A stretch of DNA of 64,000 bases, from positions 310,001 to 374,000 of the forward strand of contig NZ_QXEC01000002.1 of the NCBI RefSeq assembly GCF_003583405.1, given 5' to 3'. The position numbers were made by a program, and so were the translations under genes. Positions 26,061 to 33,847 of this stretch are shown one piece after another; the stretch's first letter is position 1; each line of letters opens with the position of its first letter. Source of the stretch: Micromonospora radicis (GTDB lineage: Bacteria; Actinomycetota; Actinomycetes; Mycobacteriales; Micromonosporaceae). Under the pieces are notes generated by a model. The model was not told the DNA's origin. It searched no databases and was given only the letters and a program-made list of their open reading frames with translations.

Positions 26061-26530
26061 GAGAGTCCGGCGCCAACCTGGTGTCCTTCGTCGCGATCGG
26101 CGTGCTCGTCGGCTGTGGGGTGAGCCTGCTGCTGGAACGCAGCCTGACCCGGATCCTGCTCGGCGTCATCCTGGTCGGCAACGGCGTCAACCTTCTGATC
26201 ATCTTCGGCGGGCGGTCCGGCGGCCCGCCGGTGGTCGGTGTCACCGACCCGGCGGAGATGAGCGACGCCCTGCCCCAGGCCATGGTGCTCACCGCCATCG
26301 TGATCACCCTCGGGTTCACCGCGTTCCTGCTGGCCATCAGCTATCGCAGCTGGTTCCTGACCGGCGACGACGAGGTGCCCGACGACATCGAGGACCAGCG
26401 GATCGTGCGCCGCGCCGCGCGTAAGGAGATCTCCGCCTCCGACCTGGGCAGCGAGCCACCGGAGGACGACCCCGAGCAGGTCGACACGCCGGCGCCCTGG
26501 CAGCGGTGGCGCGGGAAGGGGCCCCGATGA
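26057..26530 (+). CDS. mrpC: Na+/H+ antiporter subunit C (MrpC, NuoK-like)
   Basis: 157 residues from ATG 26057, overlapping the mrpA stop by four bases. Three helices typical of NuoK-like MrpC are present: LVSFVAIGVLVGCGVSLLL, LTRILLGVILVGNGVNLLII, and MVLTAIVITLGFTAFLLAI. The conserved DALPQAMVLTAIVI motif is intact. A 45-residue acidic cytoplasmic tail (ASDLGSEPPEDDPEQVD) follows. It is a core membrane subunit between MrpA and MrpD. Confidence 0.95.
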   Translation: MRESGANLVSFVAIGVLVGCGVSLLLERSLTRILLGVILVGNGVNLLIIFGGRSGGPPVVGVTDPAEMSDALPQAMVLTAIVITLGFTAFLLAISYRSWFLTGDDEVPDDIEDQRIVRRAARKEISASDLGSEPPEDDPEQVDTPAPWQRWRGKGPR

Positions 26531-26564
26531 GCCGGTACGCGCGCCGCCCGCAGCGGGGGTGGCG

Positions 26565-28067
26565 ATGACCGCACTCGTCCCGCTGCCGGTGCTGCTGCCG
26601 TTGTTGGGTGCGGCCCTGACGCTGCTGCTGGTGAACCGTCCACTGCCGCAGCGGTTGGTCAGCGTGAGCTGCCTGGCCGCCACCCTGGTGGTGGCGTCGG
26701 TGCTGCTGGTGCAGGCGTACCGGCACGGGCCGCTGGTGGTCCAGATCGGCGCGTGGCCCGCGCCGGTCGGCATCGTGCTGGTCGCCGACCAGTTGGCCGC
26801 GTTGATGCTGGTGGTCTCCTCGGCGGTGACCCTCTGCGTGCTGCTCTACTCGATCGGGCAGGGGCAGGGGGAGACCGGCGAGAGCGCGCCGCTGGCCATC
26901 TTCCACCCCACCTACCTGGTGCTGACCGCCGGCGTGACCAACGCCTTCCTCGCCGGTGACCTGTTCAACCTCTTCGTCGGCTTCGAGATGCTGCTCGCCG
27001 CGAGCTTCGTCCTGATCACCCTGAACGGCACCCCGCTGCGGATCCGTACCGGCTCGACGTACGTGGTGGTCAACGTACTGGCCTCGATGATCTTCCTGAT
27101 CTCGGTGGGCCTGGTGTACGCGGCGACCGGCACCCTCAACCTGGCGCACCTCGCCGCGCGGCTCGACGCGCTGCCCGACGGCGTACGGCTGAGCCTGCAG
27201 CTGATGCTGTTGCTGGCCTTCGGCATCAAGGCGGCGGTCTTCCCGCTCTCGGCCTGGCTGCCGGACAGCTACCCGACCGCACCGGCCCCGGTCACCGCCG
27301 TCTTCGCCGGTCTGCTCACCAAGGTCGGCGTGTACGCGATCATCCGGACCCAGACCCTGCTCTTCCCCGGCGAGCAGGCCGGCACGCTGCTGCTGGTGGT
27401 GGCGGGACTGACCATGCTGGTCGGCATCCTCGGCGCGGTGGCCCAGTCGGACATGAAGCGGCTGCTGTCGTTCACCCTGGTCAGCCACATCGGCTACATG
27501 ATCTTCGGGGTGGGGCTCAGCACGGTCGCCGGGCTCGTCGGCGCGATCTTCTACGTGGTGCACCACATCACCATCCAGACCACCCTCTTCCTGGTGGCCG
27601 GCCTGGTCGAACAGCGCACCGGCAGCACCGACCTCCGTCGGCTCGGCGGGCTGGCCCGCCTGACGCCGCTGCTCGGGGTGCTCTTCTTCGTCTCGGCGAT
27701 GAACCTCGCCGGCATCCCGCCGTTCTCCGGTTTCCTCGGCAAGCTCGGCCTGCTCCAGGCCGGCGTGGCCGCCGGTGGCGCGCTGGCCTGGACGCTGGTG
27801 GCGGTCGGCACCCTGACCAGCCTGCTCACCCTCTACGTCGCCAGCCGGGCGTGGAGCATGGTCTTCTGGCGTACGCCCTGCCAGACGGTGCCGTCGACCG
27901 CGCCGCTGCCGGCGTTGACTGTCGGCGCCACCACCGTCCTGGTCATTCTCGGGGTCGGCCTGACCGTGGTGGCCGGTCCGTTGTTCGACGTGACCACCGG
28001 CGCCGCGATCGACCTGCGCGACCGTACCCCGTACATCCACGCCGTACTGCCGGGCGGACCGCCGTGA
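26565..28067 (+). CDS. mrpD: Na+/H+ antiporter subunit D (MrpD, NuoM/N-like)
   Basis: 500 residues from ATG 26565, with GGGGG five bases upstream; GTG 26559 is two codons earlier and also possible. Fourteen or so helices form a NuoM/N-type proton channel. The conserved FVGFEMLLAASFVLI (with the functional glutamate), FGIKAAVFPLSAWLPDSYPTAP and LVSHIGYMIFG segments are present. It follows mrpC after 34 nt, and its stop overlaps a non-productive GTG that belongs to a duplicated segment before mrpE. Confidence 0.95.
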   Translation: MTALVPLPVLLPLLGAALTLLLVNRPLPQRLVSVSCLAATLVVASVLLVQAYRHGPLVVQIGAWPAPVGIVLVADQLAALMLVVSSAVTLCVLLYSIGQGQGETGESAPLAIFHPTYLVLTAGVTNAFLAGDLFNLFVGFEMLLAASFVLITLNGTPLRIRTGSTYVVVNVLASMIFLISVGLVYAATGTLNLAHLAARLDALPDGVRLSLQLMLLLAFGIKAAVFPLSAWLPDSYPTAPAPVTAVFAGLLTKVGVYAIIRTQTLLFPGEQAGTLLLVVAGLTMLVGILGAVAQSDMKRLLSFTLVSHIGYMIFGVGLSTVAGLVGAIFYVVHHITIQTTLFLVAGLVEQRTGSTDLRRLGGLARLTPLLGVLFFVSAMNLAGIPPFSGFLGKLGLLQAGVAAGGALAWTLVAVGTLTSLLTLYVASRAWSMVFWRTPCQTVPSTAPLPALTVGATTVLVILGVGLTVVAGPLFDVTTGAAIDLRDRTPYIHAVLPGGPP

Positions 28068-28103
28068 CCGGCGCCGAACTGGGCGGGCCGCCGTGACCGG
28101 CGC
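28052..28103 (+). repeat. 23-bp tandem duplication at the mrpD/mrpE junction
   Basis: 28052-28074 and 28081-28103 are identical except for one base (GGGCGGRCCGCCGTGACCGG then CGC), with a 29-bp offset. The first copy contains the mrpD stop overlapping a GTG. The second contains the true mrpE start GTG (28093). From the first GTG, translation would stop after ten codons at 28094-28096, overlapping the real start, so the duplication has created a coupled decoy micro-ORF. Confidence 0.85.
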
Positions 28104-28773
28104 GGACCCCGGCGCCGACGTGGCGGTCGAGCCCGGCCGGCGGGTCCGGGACCGGCTGGGCCGGTGGCGCGACCAGGCGATCGCGCTCGGCTGGCTGGTG
28201 CTGGTCTGGAACCTGCTCTGGGGCGACTTCAGCTGGGCGAACCTGTTCGGTGGGTTGGCGGTGGCCACGGTGGTGCTGCTGTTCTTCCCGCTTCCACCGG
28301 TCTCCTTCAGTGGTCGGCTGCGCCCACGTGGACTGCTGGTGTTCGCCGCGAGCTTCGTCGTCGAGCTGGTCCGGGCCAGTGCACATGTGGCCCGGATCGC
28401 GGTGCAGCCCGGCTACGTCCCCCGGTCGGCCATCGTCGCGGTGCGGTTGCGGGTACGCACCGACCTCAACCTGGCGCTGACCGCCGAGGCGCTCTCGTTG
28501 GTGCCGGGCACGTTGATCGTCGAGGTGGACCGGGCCAGCGCGACGCTCTACGTGCACGTGCTCGACGTACGCCGACCGAGCGACCTCGCCGACGCCCGCG
28601 ACCAGGTACGCGAGGTGGAACGTCGGATCATCTCGGCGGTCGGCTCGGCGGCCGAGGTACGCCGGCTCAACGCCGATCCCGCCCAGCGGGCCGACCGGCC
28701 CGATCCCGCCGGCCCCGCCGATCCCGCCGATCCCGCCGGCCCCGCCGGTCCCGCCGACAAGGAGTCCTCGTGA
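28093..28773 (+). CDS. mrpE: Na+/H+ antiporter subunit E (MrpE)
   Basis: 226 residues from GTG 28093. Three hydrophobic segments (ALGWLVLVWNLLWG, NLFGGLAVATVVLLFF, LLVFAASFVVELV) are followed by the conserved RVRTDLNLALTAEALSLVPG and LYVHVLDV of MrpE. The C-terminus is a low-complexity DPAGPADPADPAGPAGPAD tail absent from most relatives. The tail's DNA is itself repetitive (GATCCCGCCGGCCCC-like units). Its stop overlaps the mrpF start, and AAGGAG for mrpF lies inside its last codons. Confidence 0.93.
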   Translation: MTGADPGADVAVEPGRRVRDRLGRWRDQAIALGWLVLVWNLLWGDFSWANLFGGLAVATVVLLFFPLPPVSFSGRLRPRGLLVFAASFVVELVRASAHVARIAVQPGYVPRSAIVAVRLRVRTDLNLALTAEALSLVPGTLIVEVDRASATLYVHVLDVRRPSDLADARDQVREVERRIISAVGSAAEVRRLNADPAQRADRPDPAGPADPADPAGPAGPADKESS

Positions 28774-29033
28774 GCGTCGTCCTGATCGCCGTCCTGGCCG
28801 GCCTGCTGTCGGTGACCGCCCTGCTCGCCCTCACCCGGCTCTACCGCGGCCCGTCGCTGCTGGACCGGGTGATCGCCGCCGACATGCTGCTGGCCACCAT
28901 GGTCGGCGCGGTGGGCGCGGAGGCGGCGATCAACCGGCACGCGACCACGCTGCCGGTGCTGGTGGTGCTCGCCCTGCTCGGCTTCGTCGGTTCGGTCTCC
29001 CTGGTCCGCTTCGCCGTCCGGGAACGGCCGTGA
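28770..29033 (+). CDS. mrpF: Na+/H+ antiporter subunit F (MrpF)
   Basis: 87 residues from GTG 28770, overlapping the mrpE stop (GTGA), with AAGGAG at 28759-28764. Three helices and the conserved LYRGPSLLDRVIAADML motif containing the essential Asp/Arg identify MrpF. Small obligatory subunit of the complex. Its stop overlaps the mrpG start. Confidence 0.94.
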   Translation: MSVVLIAVLAGLLSVTALLALTRLYRGPSLLDRVIAADMLLATMVGAVGAEAAINRHATTLPVLVVLALLGFVGSVSLVRFAVRERP

Positions 29034-29512
29034 CCCCGGCCGCCGCCGACCGGCTCGGTGTTCTGACCCCGGCCGCCGCCGACCTGCTCGGCGGGGTGGC
29101 CTCGGCCGCCGACCTGCTCGGCGGGGTGACGCTGGGCGACGTGGCCGACTGGCTGGGTGCGGCCAGTCTGGTCGCCGGTGCGCTGCTGAGCCTGGCCGCC
29201 GCGATCGGGGTGTTGCGCTTCCCGGACGCGCCGACCCGGATGCACGCGGCGACGAAGCCGCAGGTCCTCGGGGTGCTGCTGCTGTTGCTCGGGGTGTCGC
29301 TGCGGCTGCGTACCCTCTCCGACATCGGCATGATCGCGCTGATCGCCCTCTTCCAACTGGCCACCGCACCGGTCGCCGCCCAGATGATCGGACGGGCCGC
29401 GTACCGCACCGGGCGGCTGGACCGACAGCTGCTCGAAGCGGACGATCTGGCCGACCGCCCGCCGACCGCTCGTGATCTTGGTGTGGCGCGGGCGGAGGGG
29501 GCGGAGTCGTGA
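29030..29512 (+). CDS. mrpG: Na+/H+ antiporter subunit G (MrpG) with repeated N-terminal extension
   Basis: 160 residues from GTG 29030, overlapping mrpF. The conserved MrpG core begins near residue 33: DWLGAASLVAGALLSLAAAIGVLRFPDAPTRMHAATK. Before it lie three decaying copies of an Ala-Ala-Asp-Leu-Leu-Gly-Gly-Val module (PAAADRLGVLT, PAAADLLGGVAS, AADLLGGVT), encoded by tandemly duplicated DNA (29038-29130). MrpG is normally about 110-125 residues, so either the extension is tolerated or translation starts at an internal GTG such as 29126. Last gene of the operon. Confidence 0.9.
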   Translation: MTPAAADRLGVLTPAAADLLGGVASAADLLGGVTLGDVADWLGAASLVAGALLSLAAAIGVLRFPDAPTRMHAATKPQVLGVLLLLLGVSLRLRTLSDIGMIALIALFQLATAPVAAQMIGRAAYRTGRLDRQLLEADDLADRPPTARDLGVARAEGAES

Positions 29513-29673
29513 TCGACGCGCGCACCGTCAGTCCGGGTCGGGTCGCCGTCGTCGCCGCCGGGTTTCGCGGTCGGTACGCCCGCCCGGAGGGCTCGCCACG
29601 CACCACCACCTCGGGTCGGGGGTGCCTCGCCGCATGCCGCCGGTGGCGGCGGCCGGACCGGTAGAATGACGGC
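29513..29673 (+). promoter_or_regulatory. mrp-CNNM intergenic region with TAGAAT -10 element
   Basis: 161 nt without a gene. TAGAAT (29662-29667) is a good -10 hexamer and places a transcript start close to the ATG at 29674, so that ORF could be leaderless. No convincing -35 element is seen. Confidence 0.45.
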
Positions 29674-29775
29674 ATGATCGACTCTTCTGCCCAGGAGGGC
29701 AGCAGTAGCCAGCCGGGTAAGCCCCGGCATCCATACGACCCGACGGCCCCGGGAGCCCTGAGCGTCCCGTGTTGA
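29674..29775 (+). CDS. possible 33-residue leader ORF overlapping the CNNM transporter start
   Basis: ATG 29674 opens a 33-codon frame (begins MIDSSAQEGSSSQPGK, ends GALSVPC) that stops with TGA at 29773-29775, six bases inside the downstream gene whose GTG is at 29769. The -10 hexamer TAGAAT ends seven bases before the ATG, consistent with leaderless expression. Its GC at third positions is lower than in neighbouring genes, so coding is not proven. The same stretch can fold (AGGGC with GCCCU), so it could instead be an RNA leader. No known family recognised. Confidence 0.4.
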   Translation: MIDSSAQEGSSSQPGKPRHPYDPTAPGALSVPC

Positions 29776-31118
29776 TCTTCGTCGGTCTTACTCTGATCAT
29801 CGTTCTGACCGTCGCGACGGGCTACTTCGTCGCGCAGGAGTTCGGCTACGTCGCCGTCGACCGGGGCAAGCTCAAGCAGCGCGCCGTCGAGGGCGACCAG
29901 GCCTCCGCCCGAGCCCTGGAAGTCACCGCGCGGCTGTCGTTCATGCTCTCCGGTGCCCAGCTCGGCATCACCGTCACCACCCTGCTGGTCGGTTACATGG
30001 CCGAGCCCTACCTCGGCGCCGGCCTGGCCGAGCTGTTCGGCGTCTCCGGCGTACCCACCTCGGTCAGCCTGCCGCTGTCGGTGGCGCTGGCTCTGGTGAT
30101 CGCCACCATCGTGCAGATGGTGCTGGGCGAGCTGGCGCCGAAGAACCTAGCCATCGCCCGGCCCGAGCCGGTCGCCCGGGCCCTGGCTCGATCCACCCTG
30201 ATGTACCTGGCCGTCGCCGGTCCACTGATCAAGCTGTTCGACCGGGCCGCGGTGCGGCTGTTGCGCCGGGTCGGCATCGAGCCGATCGAGGAACTGCCCA
30301 GCGGCGCCACCCCGGAGGATCTGGAACAGATCATCGCCGAGTCCCGGCTCGAGGGGCACCTCGACGCCGAGATGTCCGCGCTGCTCGACCGGGGGCTCGA
30401 CTTCCGGCAGCTGACCGCCGGCGAGGCCATGGTGCCGCGGGTCGACGTGCACACGGTACGGGCCGACGAGAACGTCAGCCGGGTGGTCGAGCTGCTCGAA
30501 ACCGGCCGGTCCCGGTTCCCGGTCCGCGGTGCGGAGGGCGTCGACGACCTGGTCGGCGTGATCGGCATCGCCGACGTACTGCGGGTACCCCCGGCGCGGC
30601 GCGCCACCACCCCGGTCAGCGCGGTGGCCGGCCCACCGTTGCTGGTGCCGGAGACGCTGCCGCTGCCGACGGTGCTGGACCGGCTCCGCTCCGGGCACCG
30701 TCAGCTGGCCTGCGTGGTCGACGAGTACGGCGGCTTCGCCGGCGTGATCACGTTGGAGGACATCGCCGAGGAACTGGTCGGCCCGATCCGCGACGAGGAC
30801 GACCCGCCCGAGCGGGCACCCGCGCGGCAGGAGGACGGCTCGTGGGTGGTGCCGGCCCGCTGGCGGATCGACGAGGTCGCCGACAGCACCGGCATCTCCC
30901 TGCCCGAACACCCCGAGTACGACACCCTCTCCGGGCTGGTCATGCGGGAGCTGGGCCGGGTGCCCGAGGTCGGCGACCGGCTGGAGATCAACCTGCCGGT
31001 GGACGGCGACAACGGCCGGGTCGCGCCGCGAGCCCTCGTCGAGGTGCTCGCCGTCGACCGGCACGTGGCCGACTCGGTACGTCTGCAGCTCGCCCGTGGC
31101 CACGAGGTGACCGCATGA
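29769..31118 (+). CDS. CNNM/CorC-HlyC family membrane transporter (hemolysin family protein)
   Basis: 449 residues from GTG 29769. Residues 1-190 are a DUF21/CNNM membrane domain with four helices (SGAQLGITVTTLLVGYMAEP, VLGELAPKNLAIARPE). Two CBS domains follow (about 205-335, starting EAMVPRVDVHTV), with VVDEYGGFAGVITLEDIAEELVG typical. Residues about 350-440 are the CorC_HlyC domain (WRIDEV...EYDTLSGLVMRELGRVPEVGD). CNNM/CorC proteins export Mg2+ or related divalent cations. The stop overlaps the ATG of a paralogue (ATGA), forming a two-gene operon that may be coupled to the leader ORF. Confidence 0.92.
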   Translation: MLIFVGLTLIIVLTVATGYFVAQEFGYVAVDRGKLKQRAVEGDQASARALEVTARLSFMLSGAQLGITVTTLLVGYMAEPYLGAGLAELFGVSGVPTSVSLPLSVALALVIATIVQMVLGELAPKNLAIARPEPVARALARSTLMYLAVAGPLIKLFDRAAVRLLRRVGIEPIEELPSGATPEDLEQIIAESRLEGHLDAEMSALLDRGLDFRQLTAGEAMVPRVDVHTVRADENVSRVVELLETGRSRFPVRGAEGVDDLVGVIGIADVLRVPPARRATTPVSAVAGPPLLVPETLPLPTVLDRLRSGHRQLACVVDEYGGFAGVITLEDIAEELVGPIRDEDDPPERAPARQEDGSWVVPARWRIDEVADSTGISLPEHPEYDTLSGLVMRELGRVPEVGDRLEINLPVDGDNGRVAPRALVEVLAVDRHVADSVRLQLARGHEVTA

Positions 31119-32182
31119 GCACCGGATTCGCGCTGATCACCTCGGTGGTCCTGCTGGCGCTCAACGGCTTCTTCGTCGCCGCCGAGTTCGCCCTGGTGGC
31201 GAGCAAGCGGTACCGCCTGGAACAGGCGGCGGCCAGCGGCGGTCGGGCGGCCAAGGCGGCCCTCGACGGTGTCCGCGAGCTGTCGTTGATGCTGGCCGGC
31301 GCGCAGCTCGGCATCACGCTGTGCACGCTCGGCCTCGGTGCGCTGGCCGAACCGGCGATCGAACGGCTGATCAGCCCGCTGCTGCACGCCGTCGGCCTGC
31401 CGTACGGCGCCAGTCACGTGGTCGCGCTGATCTTCGCGCTGAGCCTGGTCACCTTCCTGCACCTGGTGGTCGGCGAGATGGCCCCGAAGTCCTGGGCGAT
31501 CACCCACCCGGAGCGTTCCGCGCTGCTGCTGGCCCTGCCGTTCCGGGCCTTCGCCCGGGTGGCCCGGCCGGTGCTGTCGGTGCTCAACGCGGTCGCCAAC
31601 GCGTTGCTGCGGCTGGTGAAGGTCAACCCGCAGGACCAGTTGGCCCAGGTGCACGGCCCGGACGAGCTGCGGATGCTGCTGGAGCAGTCCCGCGAACACG
31701 GCCTGCTCGGTGCCGCCCAGCACGAACTGCTGACCAGCATGCTGGAGTTGCAGGGGACCACGGTCGCGCAGGTGATGGAGCCGTTCGACCGGATGGTGAC
31801 GGTGCGCCGGGACGACCCGGTGGACCGGATCGAGCAGGTCAGCCGGGACAGCGGCCGGTCGCGGCTGGCGGTGCTGGACACTGCCGGTGACGTCTGCGGC
31901 CTGGTCCACGTACGGGAGGCGGTGCGGGCCACCGCGGTCCGGCCGGACGCCACCGCGGCGGATCTGATGAACGACGCGATCACCCTGCCGGACACCGCGA
32001 CGGTCACCGAGGCGGTGGCCGCGATGCGGGCCCGCCAGTCCCAGCTGGCCCTGGTCCGCAACGGCGGCGGCCCGACCCGACCGGTCGGCTTCGTCGCGCT
32101 GGAGGACCTGCTGGAGGAGGTCATCGGGGAGTTCGACGACGAGACGGATCCAATTCCGCGCGCGGTGCGCCGACTCAGGTAG
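31115..32182 (+). CDS. second CNNM-family transporter, lacking the CorC_HlyC domain
   Basis: 355 residues from ATG 31115. The DUF21 membrane domain (FVAAEFALVASKRYRLEQ, LAGAQLGITLCTLGLGALAEP, VGEMAPKSWAITHPERSA) and paired CBS domains (VMEPFDRMVTVRRDDPV, LVHVREAV, FVALEDLLEEVIGEFDDE) are intact. The protein stops 12 residues after the second CBS and has no CorC_HlyC domain, unlike the neighbouring paralogue. Adjacent unequal CNNM pairs are common in actinobacteria, which suggests a heterodimer, but that is inference. Confidence 0.92.
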   Translation: MSTGFALITSVVLLALNGFFVAAEFALVASKRYRLEQAAASGGRAAKAALDGVRELSLMLAGAQLGITLCTLGLGALAEPAIERLISPLLHAVGLPYGASHVVALIFALSLVTFLHLVVGEMAPKSWAITHPERSALLLALPFRAFARVARPVLSVLNAVANALLRLVKVNPQDQLAQVHGPDELRMLLEQSREHGLLGAAQHELLTSMLELQGTTVAQVMEPFDRMVTVRRDDPVDRIEQVSRDSGRSRLAVLDTAGDVCGLVHVREAVRATAVRPDATAADLMNDAITLPDTATVTEAVAAMRARQSQLALVRNGGGPTRPVGFVALEDLLEEVIGEFDDETDPIPRAVRRLR

Positions 32183-32193
32183 GAGCGACACGG

Positions 32194-33120
32194 GTGCGGC
32201 TGACGGGGGTGTCACCGGAGTCGGGCGGTACGGGCCTGACGGTGCAGACCGCGCTGGCCAATCCCAGCACCCGCCCCGGGCTACGACTGCCGGGGCGGGT
32301 GAACCTGATCGCCGGTTCCGTGGACGTTCCGGTCTACCACGTCCGGCTCGGCCTGGTCAGCACGGTCGAGTCGGACGATCCGGAGGCGCCCCGGCGGTTG
32401 TTGCAGTTCCACTCGGCGCAGGTCGCCGGCCCGCTGGTGCTGCGGGCGGGCCGGGCCCGGTCGATCCCGTTCGAGTTCCCGTTGCCCTGGGAGACCCCGC
32501 TGACCACGCTCGGCGGCGTACCGCTGCTCAGTCTGCGGATGGGGTTGCGTACCGAGGTGGCGATCGAACCGGCGGTGGACCAGGGCGCCATGGTGCCGGT
32601 CTTCGTCCACCCGCTGCCCACCCAGCAACACGTGCTCGCCGCCCTGGACACCCTCGGCTTCAGCGCGCGCCAGTCCGGCCTGGTCGACGGCCGGCTGCCC
32701 GGGGTGGCGCAGACGCTGCCCGTGCACCAGCGGTGGGGTTTCTGGGTCGGCCCGCTCTACGCCGGGCCGATCACCGAGCTTGAGGTGATCTTCGTGACCG
32801 ACTCCGCCGGCCTGGAGGTGATCCTCTGGTGCGACCGGCGGCTGGCGCTGGCCGGCATCACGCACACCAGCATCAGCCGGTTCCGGATCTGGCACGTCGG
32901 CGCCGAACGGCGGGACTGGGTGGCCACCGTGGACGGCTGGCTGCGCGAGACGATCAACCGGCACGCCGCCGCGGCGGCCCACGCCGACTGGTCGGCCACC
33001 ATCACCGAGTCGGCCCACGTCAGCCGCCCGCCGGACGAGCCGATCCCGCCCGGCTTCGGACTGGGCGGCACGGCCGGCGGCGCGGGCGTCGGCGGCGGTG
33101 GTGGCGGCGACGGCACCTGA
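32194..33120 (+). CDS. Spo0M-family (SpoOM) arrestin-like protein
   Basis: 308 residues from GTG 32194, with AGGAGCG upstream, 11 nt after the CNNM pair. The fold begins GLTVQTALANPSTRPGLRLPGRVNLIAG, followed by YHVRLGLVSTVE, ARSIPFEFPLPWETPLT and VAIEPAVDQGAM, which are the Spo0M pattern. Spo0M is a cytoplasmic sporulation-control protein in Bacillus with an arrestin-like structure; its role in actinobacteria is unclear. The last 25 residues are Gly-rich and encoded by repetitive DNA. Confidence 0.85.
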   Translation: MRLTGVSPESGGTGLTVQTALANPSTRPGLRLPGRVNLIAGSVDVPVYHVRLGLVSTVESDDPEAPRRLLQFHSAQVAGPLVLRAGRARSIPFEFPLPWETPLTTLGGVPLLSLRMGLRTEVAIEPAVDQGAMVPVFVHPLPTQQHVLAALDTLGFSARQSGLVDGRLPGVAQTLPVHQRWGFWVGPLYAGPITELEVIFVTDSAGLEVILWCDRRLALAGITHTSISRFRIWHVGAERRDWVATVDGWLRETINRHAAAAAHADWSATITESAHVSRPPDEPIPPGFGLGGTAGGAGVGGGGGGDGT

Positions 33121-33134
33121 CGGTCGCCCGGTGG

Positions 33135-33159
33135 CGGCGACGGCATCCGACCGTCGCCG
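33135..33159. terminator. hairpin between convergent spo0M-like and lysE-like genes
   Basis: CGGCGACGG (33135-33143) pairs with CCGTCGCCG (33151-33159) around a 7-nt loop, 14 nt after the stop codon. The left arm is a second copy of sequence from the end of the upstream gene. Confidence 0.6.
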
Positions 33160-33184
33160 GCCGGCCGGTGATCCTCCCGGGCGT

Positions 33185-33847
33185 TCAGCCGGCGGCGAGC
33201 TTGAGGCCGAAGCCGAGGAAGAGCGCACCGACGGCGGTGGTCGCGCCGGCCGCCAGCCGCCGACGACGGCGGAACTGGACGGCCAGGAAGGTGCCCGTGA
33301 AGATCAACGCAGTTAGGTAGAGCAGGCTGGTCACCTGGGCGATCAGGCCGAGCAGCAGGAACGACAGCGCCGGCCAGGGGTACGTCGGGTCGACGAACTG
33401 GATGAAGAACGAGACGAAGAACAGGATCGCCTTCGGGTTGAGCAGGCTGATCATCATGGCCTTGCGGAACGGGCTGCGCATCTCCGCCGGCTGCGCGGCG
33501 TCGATCAGTCGCGGGGTGTCCGGGTCGTTGCGGTCCCGCCAGCGCCGCCAGGCTCCCCGCAGCATGGTCAACCCGACATAGCCCAGGTACGCCGCACCCG
33601 CGTACTTGATCACGAGGAAGGCCGGTGGGTACGCCTTGAGCAGCGATGCCACTCCGGCGGCGGAGAGGAACATCAGCACGGCGTCGCCGACGAGCACGCC
33701 GCCGGCCGCCCGGTAGCCGGTGCCCACCCCGCGCCGGGCGGCGGTGGAGAGTACGAACAGCGAGTTCGGTCCGGGTAGCAGGATGATGGCCACGGTGCCC
33801 AGCACGTACGTCCAGATGTCGGTGATCCCCAGCACGCTGGACATCAT
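33185..33847 (-). CDS. LysE/RhtB-family amino-acid exporter
   Basis: 220 residues from the ATG ending at 33847, overlapping the upstream stop codon (ATGA). Six membrane helices with the family signature LLPGPNSLFVLSTAARRGVGTGYRAA at residues about 24-50, KYAGAAYLGYVG, and RKAMMISLLNPKAILFFVSFF. Members export amino acids such as leucine, threonine or lysine; the exact substrate is not readable. It is translationally coupled to the PNPOx-GNAT fusion gene, suggesting a detoxification or efflux pair under the divergent MocR regulator. Confidence 0.92.
   Translation of the reverse strand: MMSSVLGITDIWTYVLGTVAIILLPGPNSLFVLSTAARRGVGTGYRAAGGVLVGDAVLMFLSAAGVASLLKAYPPAFLVIKYAGAAYLGYVGLTMLRGAWRRWRDRNDPDTPRLIDAAQPAEMRSPFRKAMMISLLNPKAILFFVSFFIQFVDPTYPWPALSFLLLGLIAQVTSLLYLTALIFTGTFLAVQFRRRRRLAAGATTAVGALFLGFGLKLAAG

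Noticed and set aside
29683..29768. yybP-ykoY manganese riboswitch or other known riboswitch before the CNNM gene
   Set aside because: AGUAGCC and a closing AGGGC/GCCCU pair recall it faintly, but the conserved internal loops are not recognisable. A short leader ORF explains the segment equally well.
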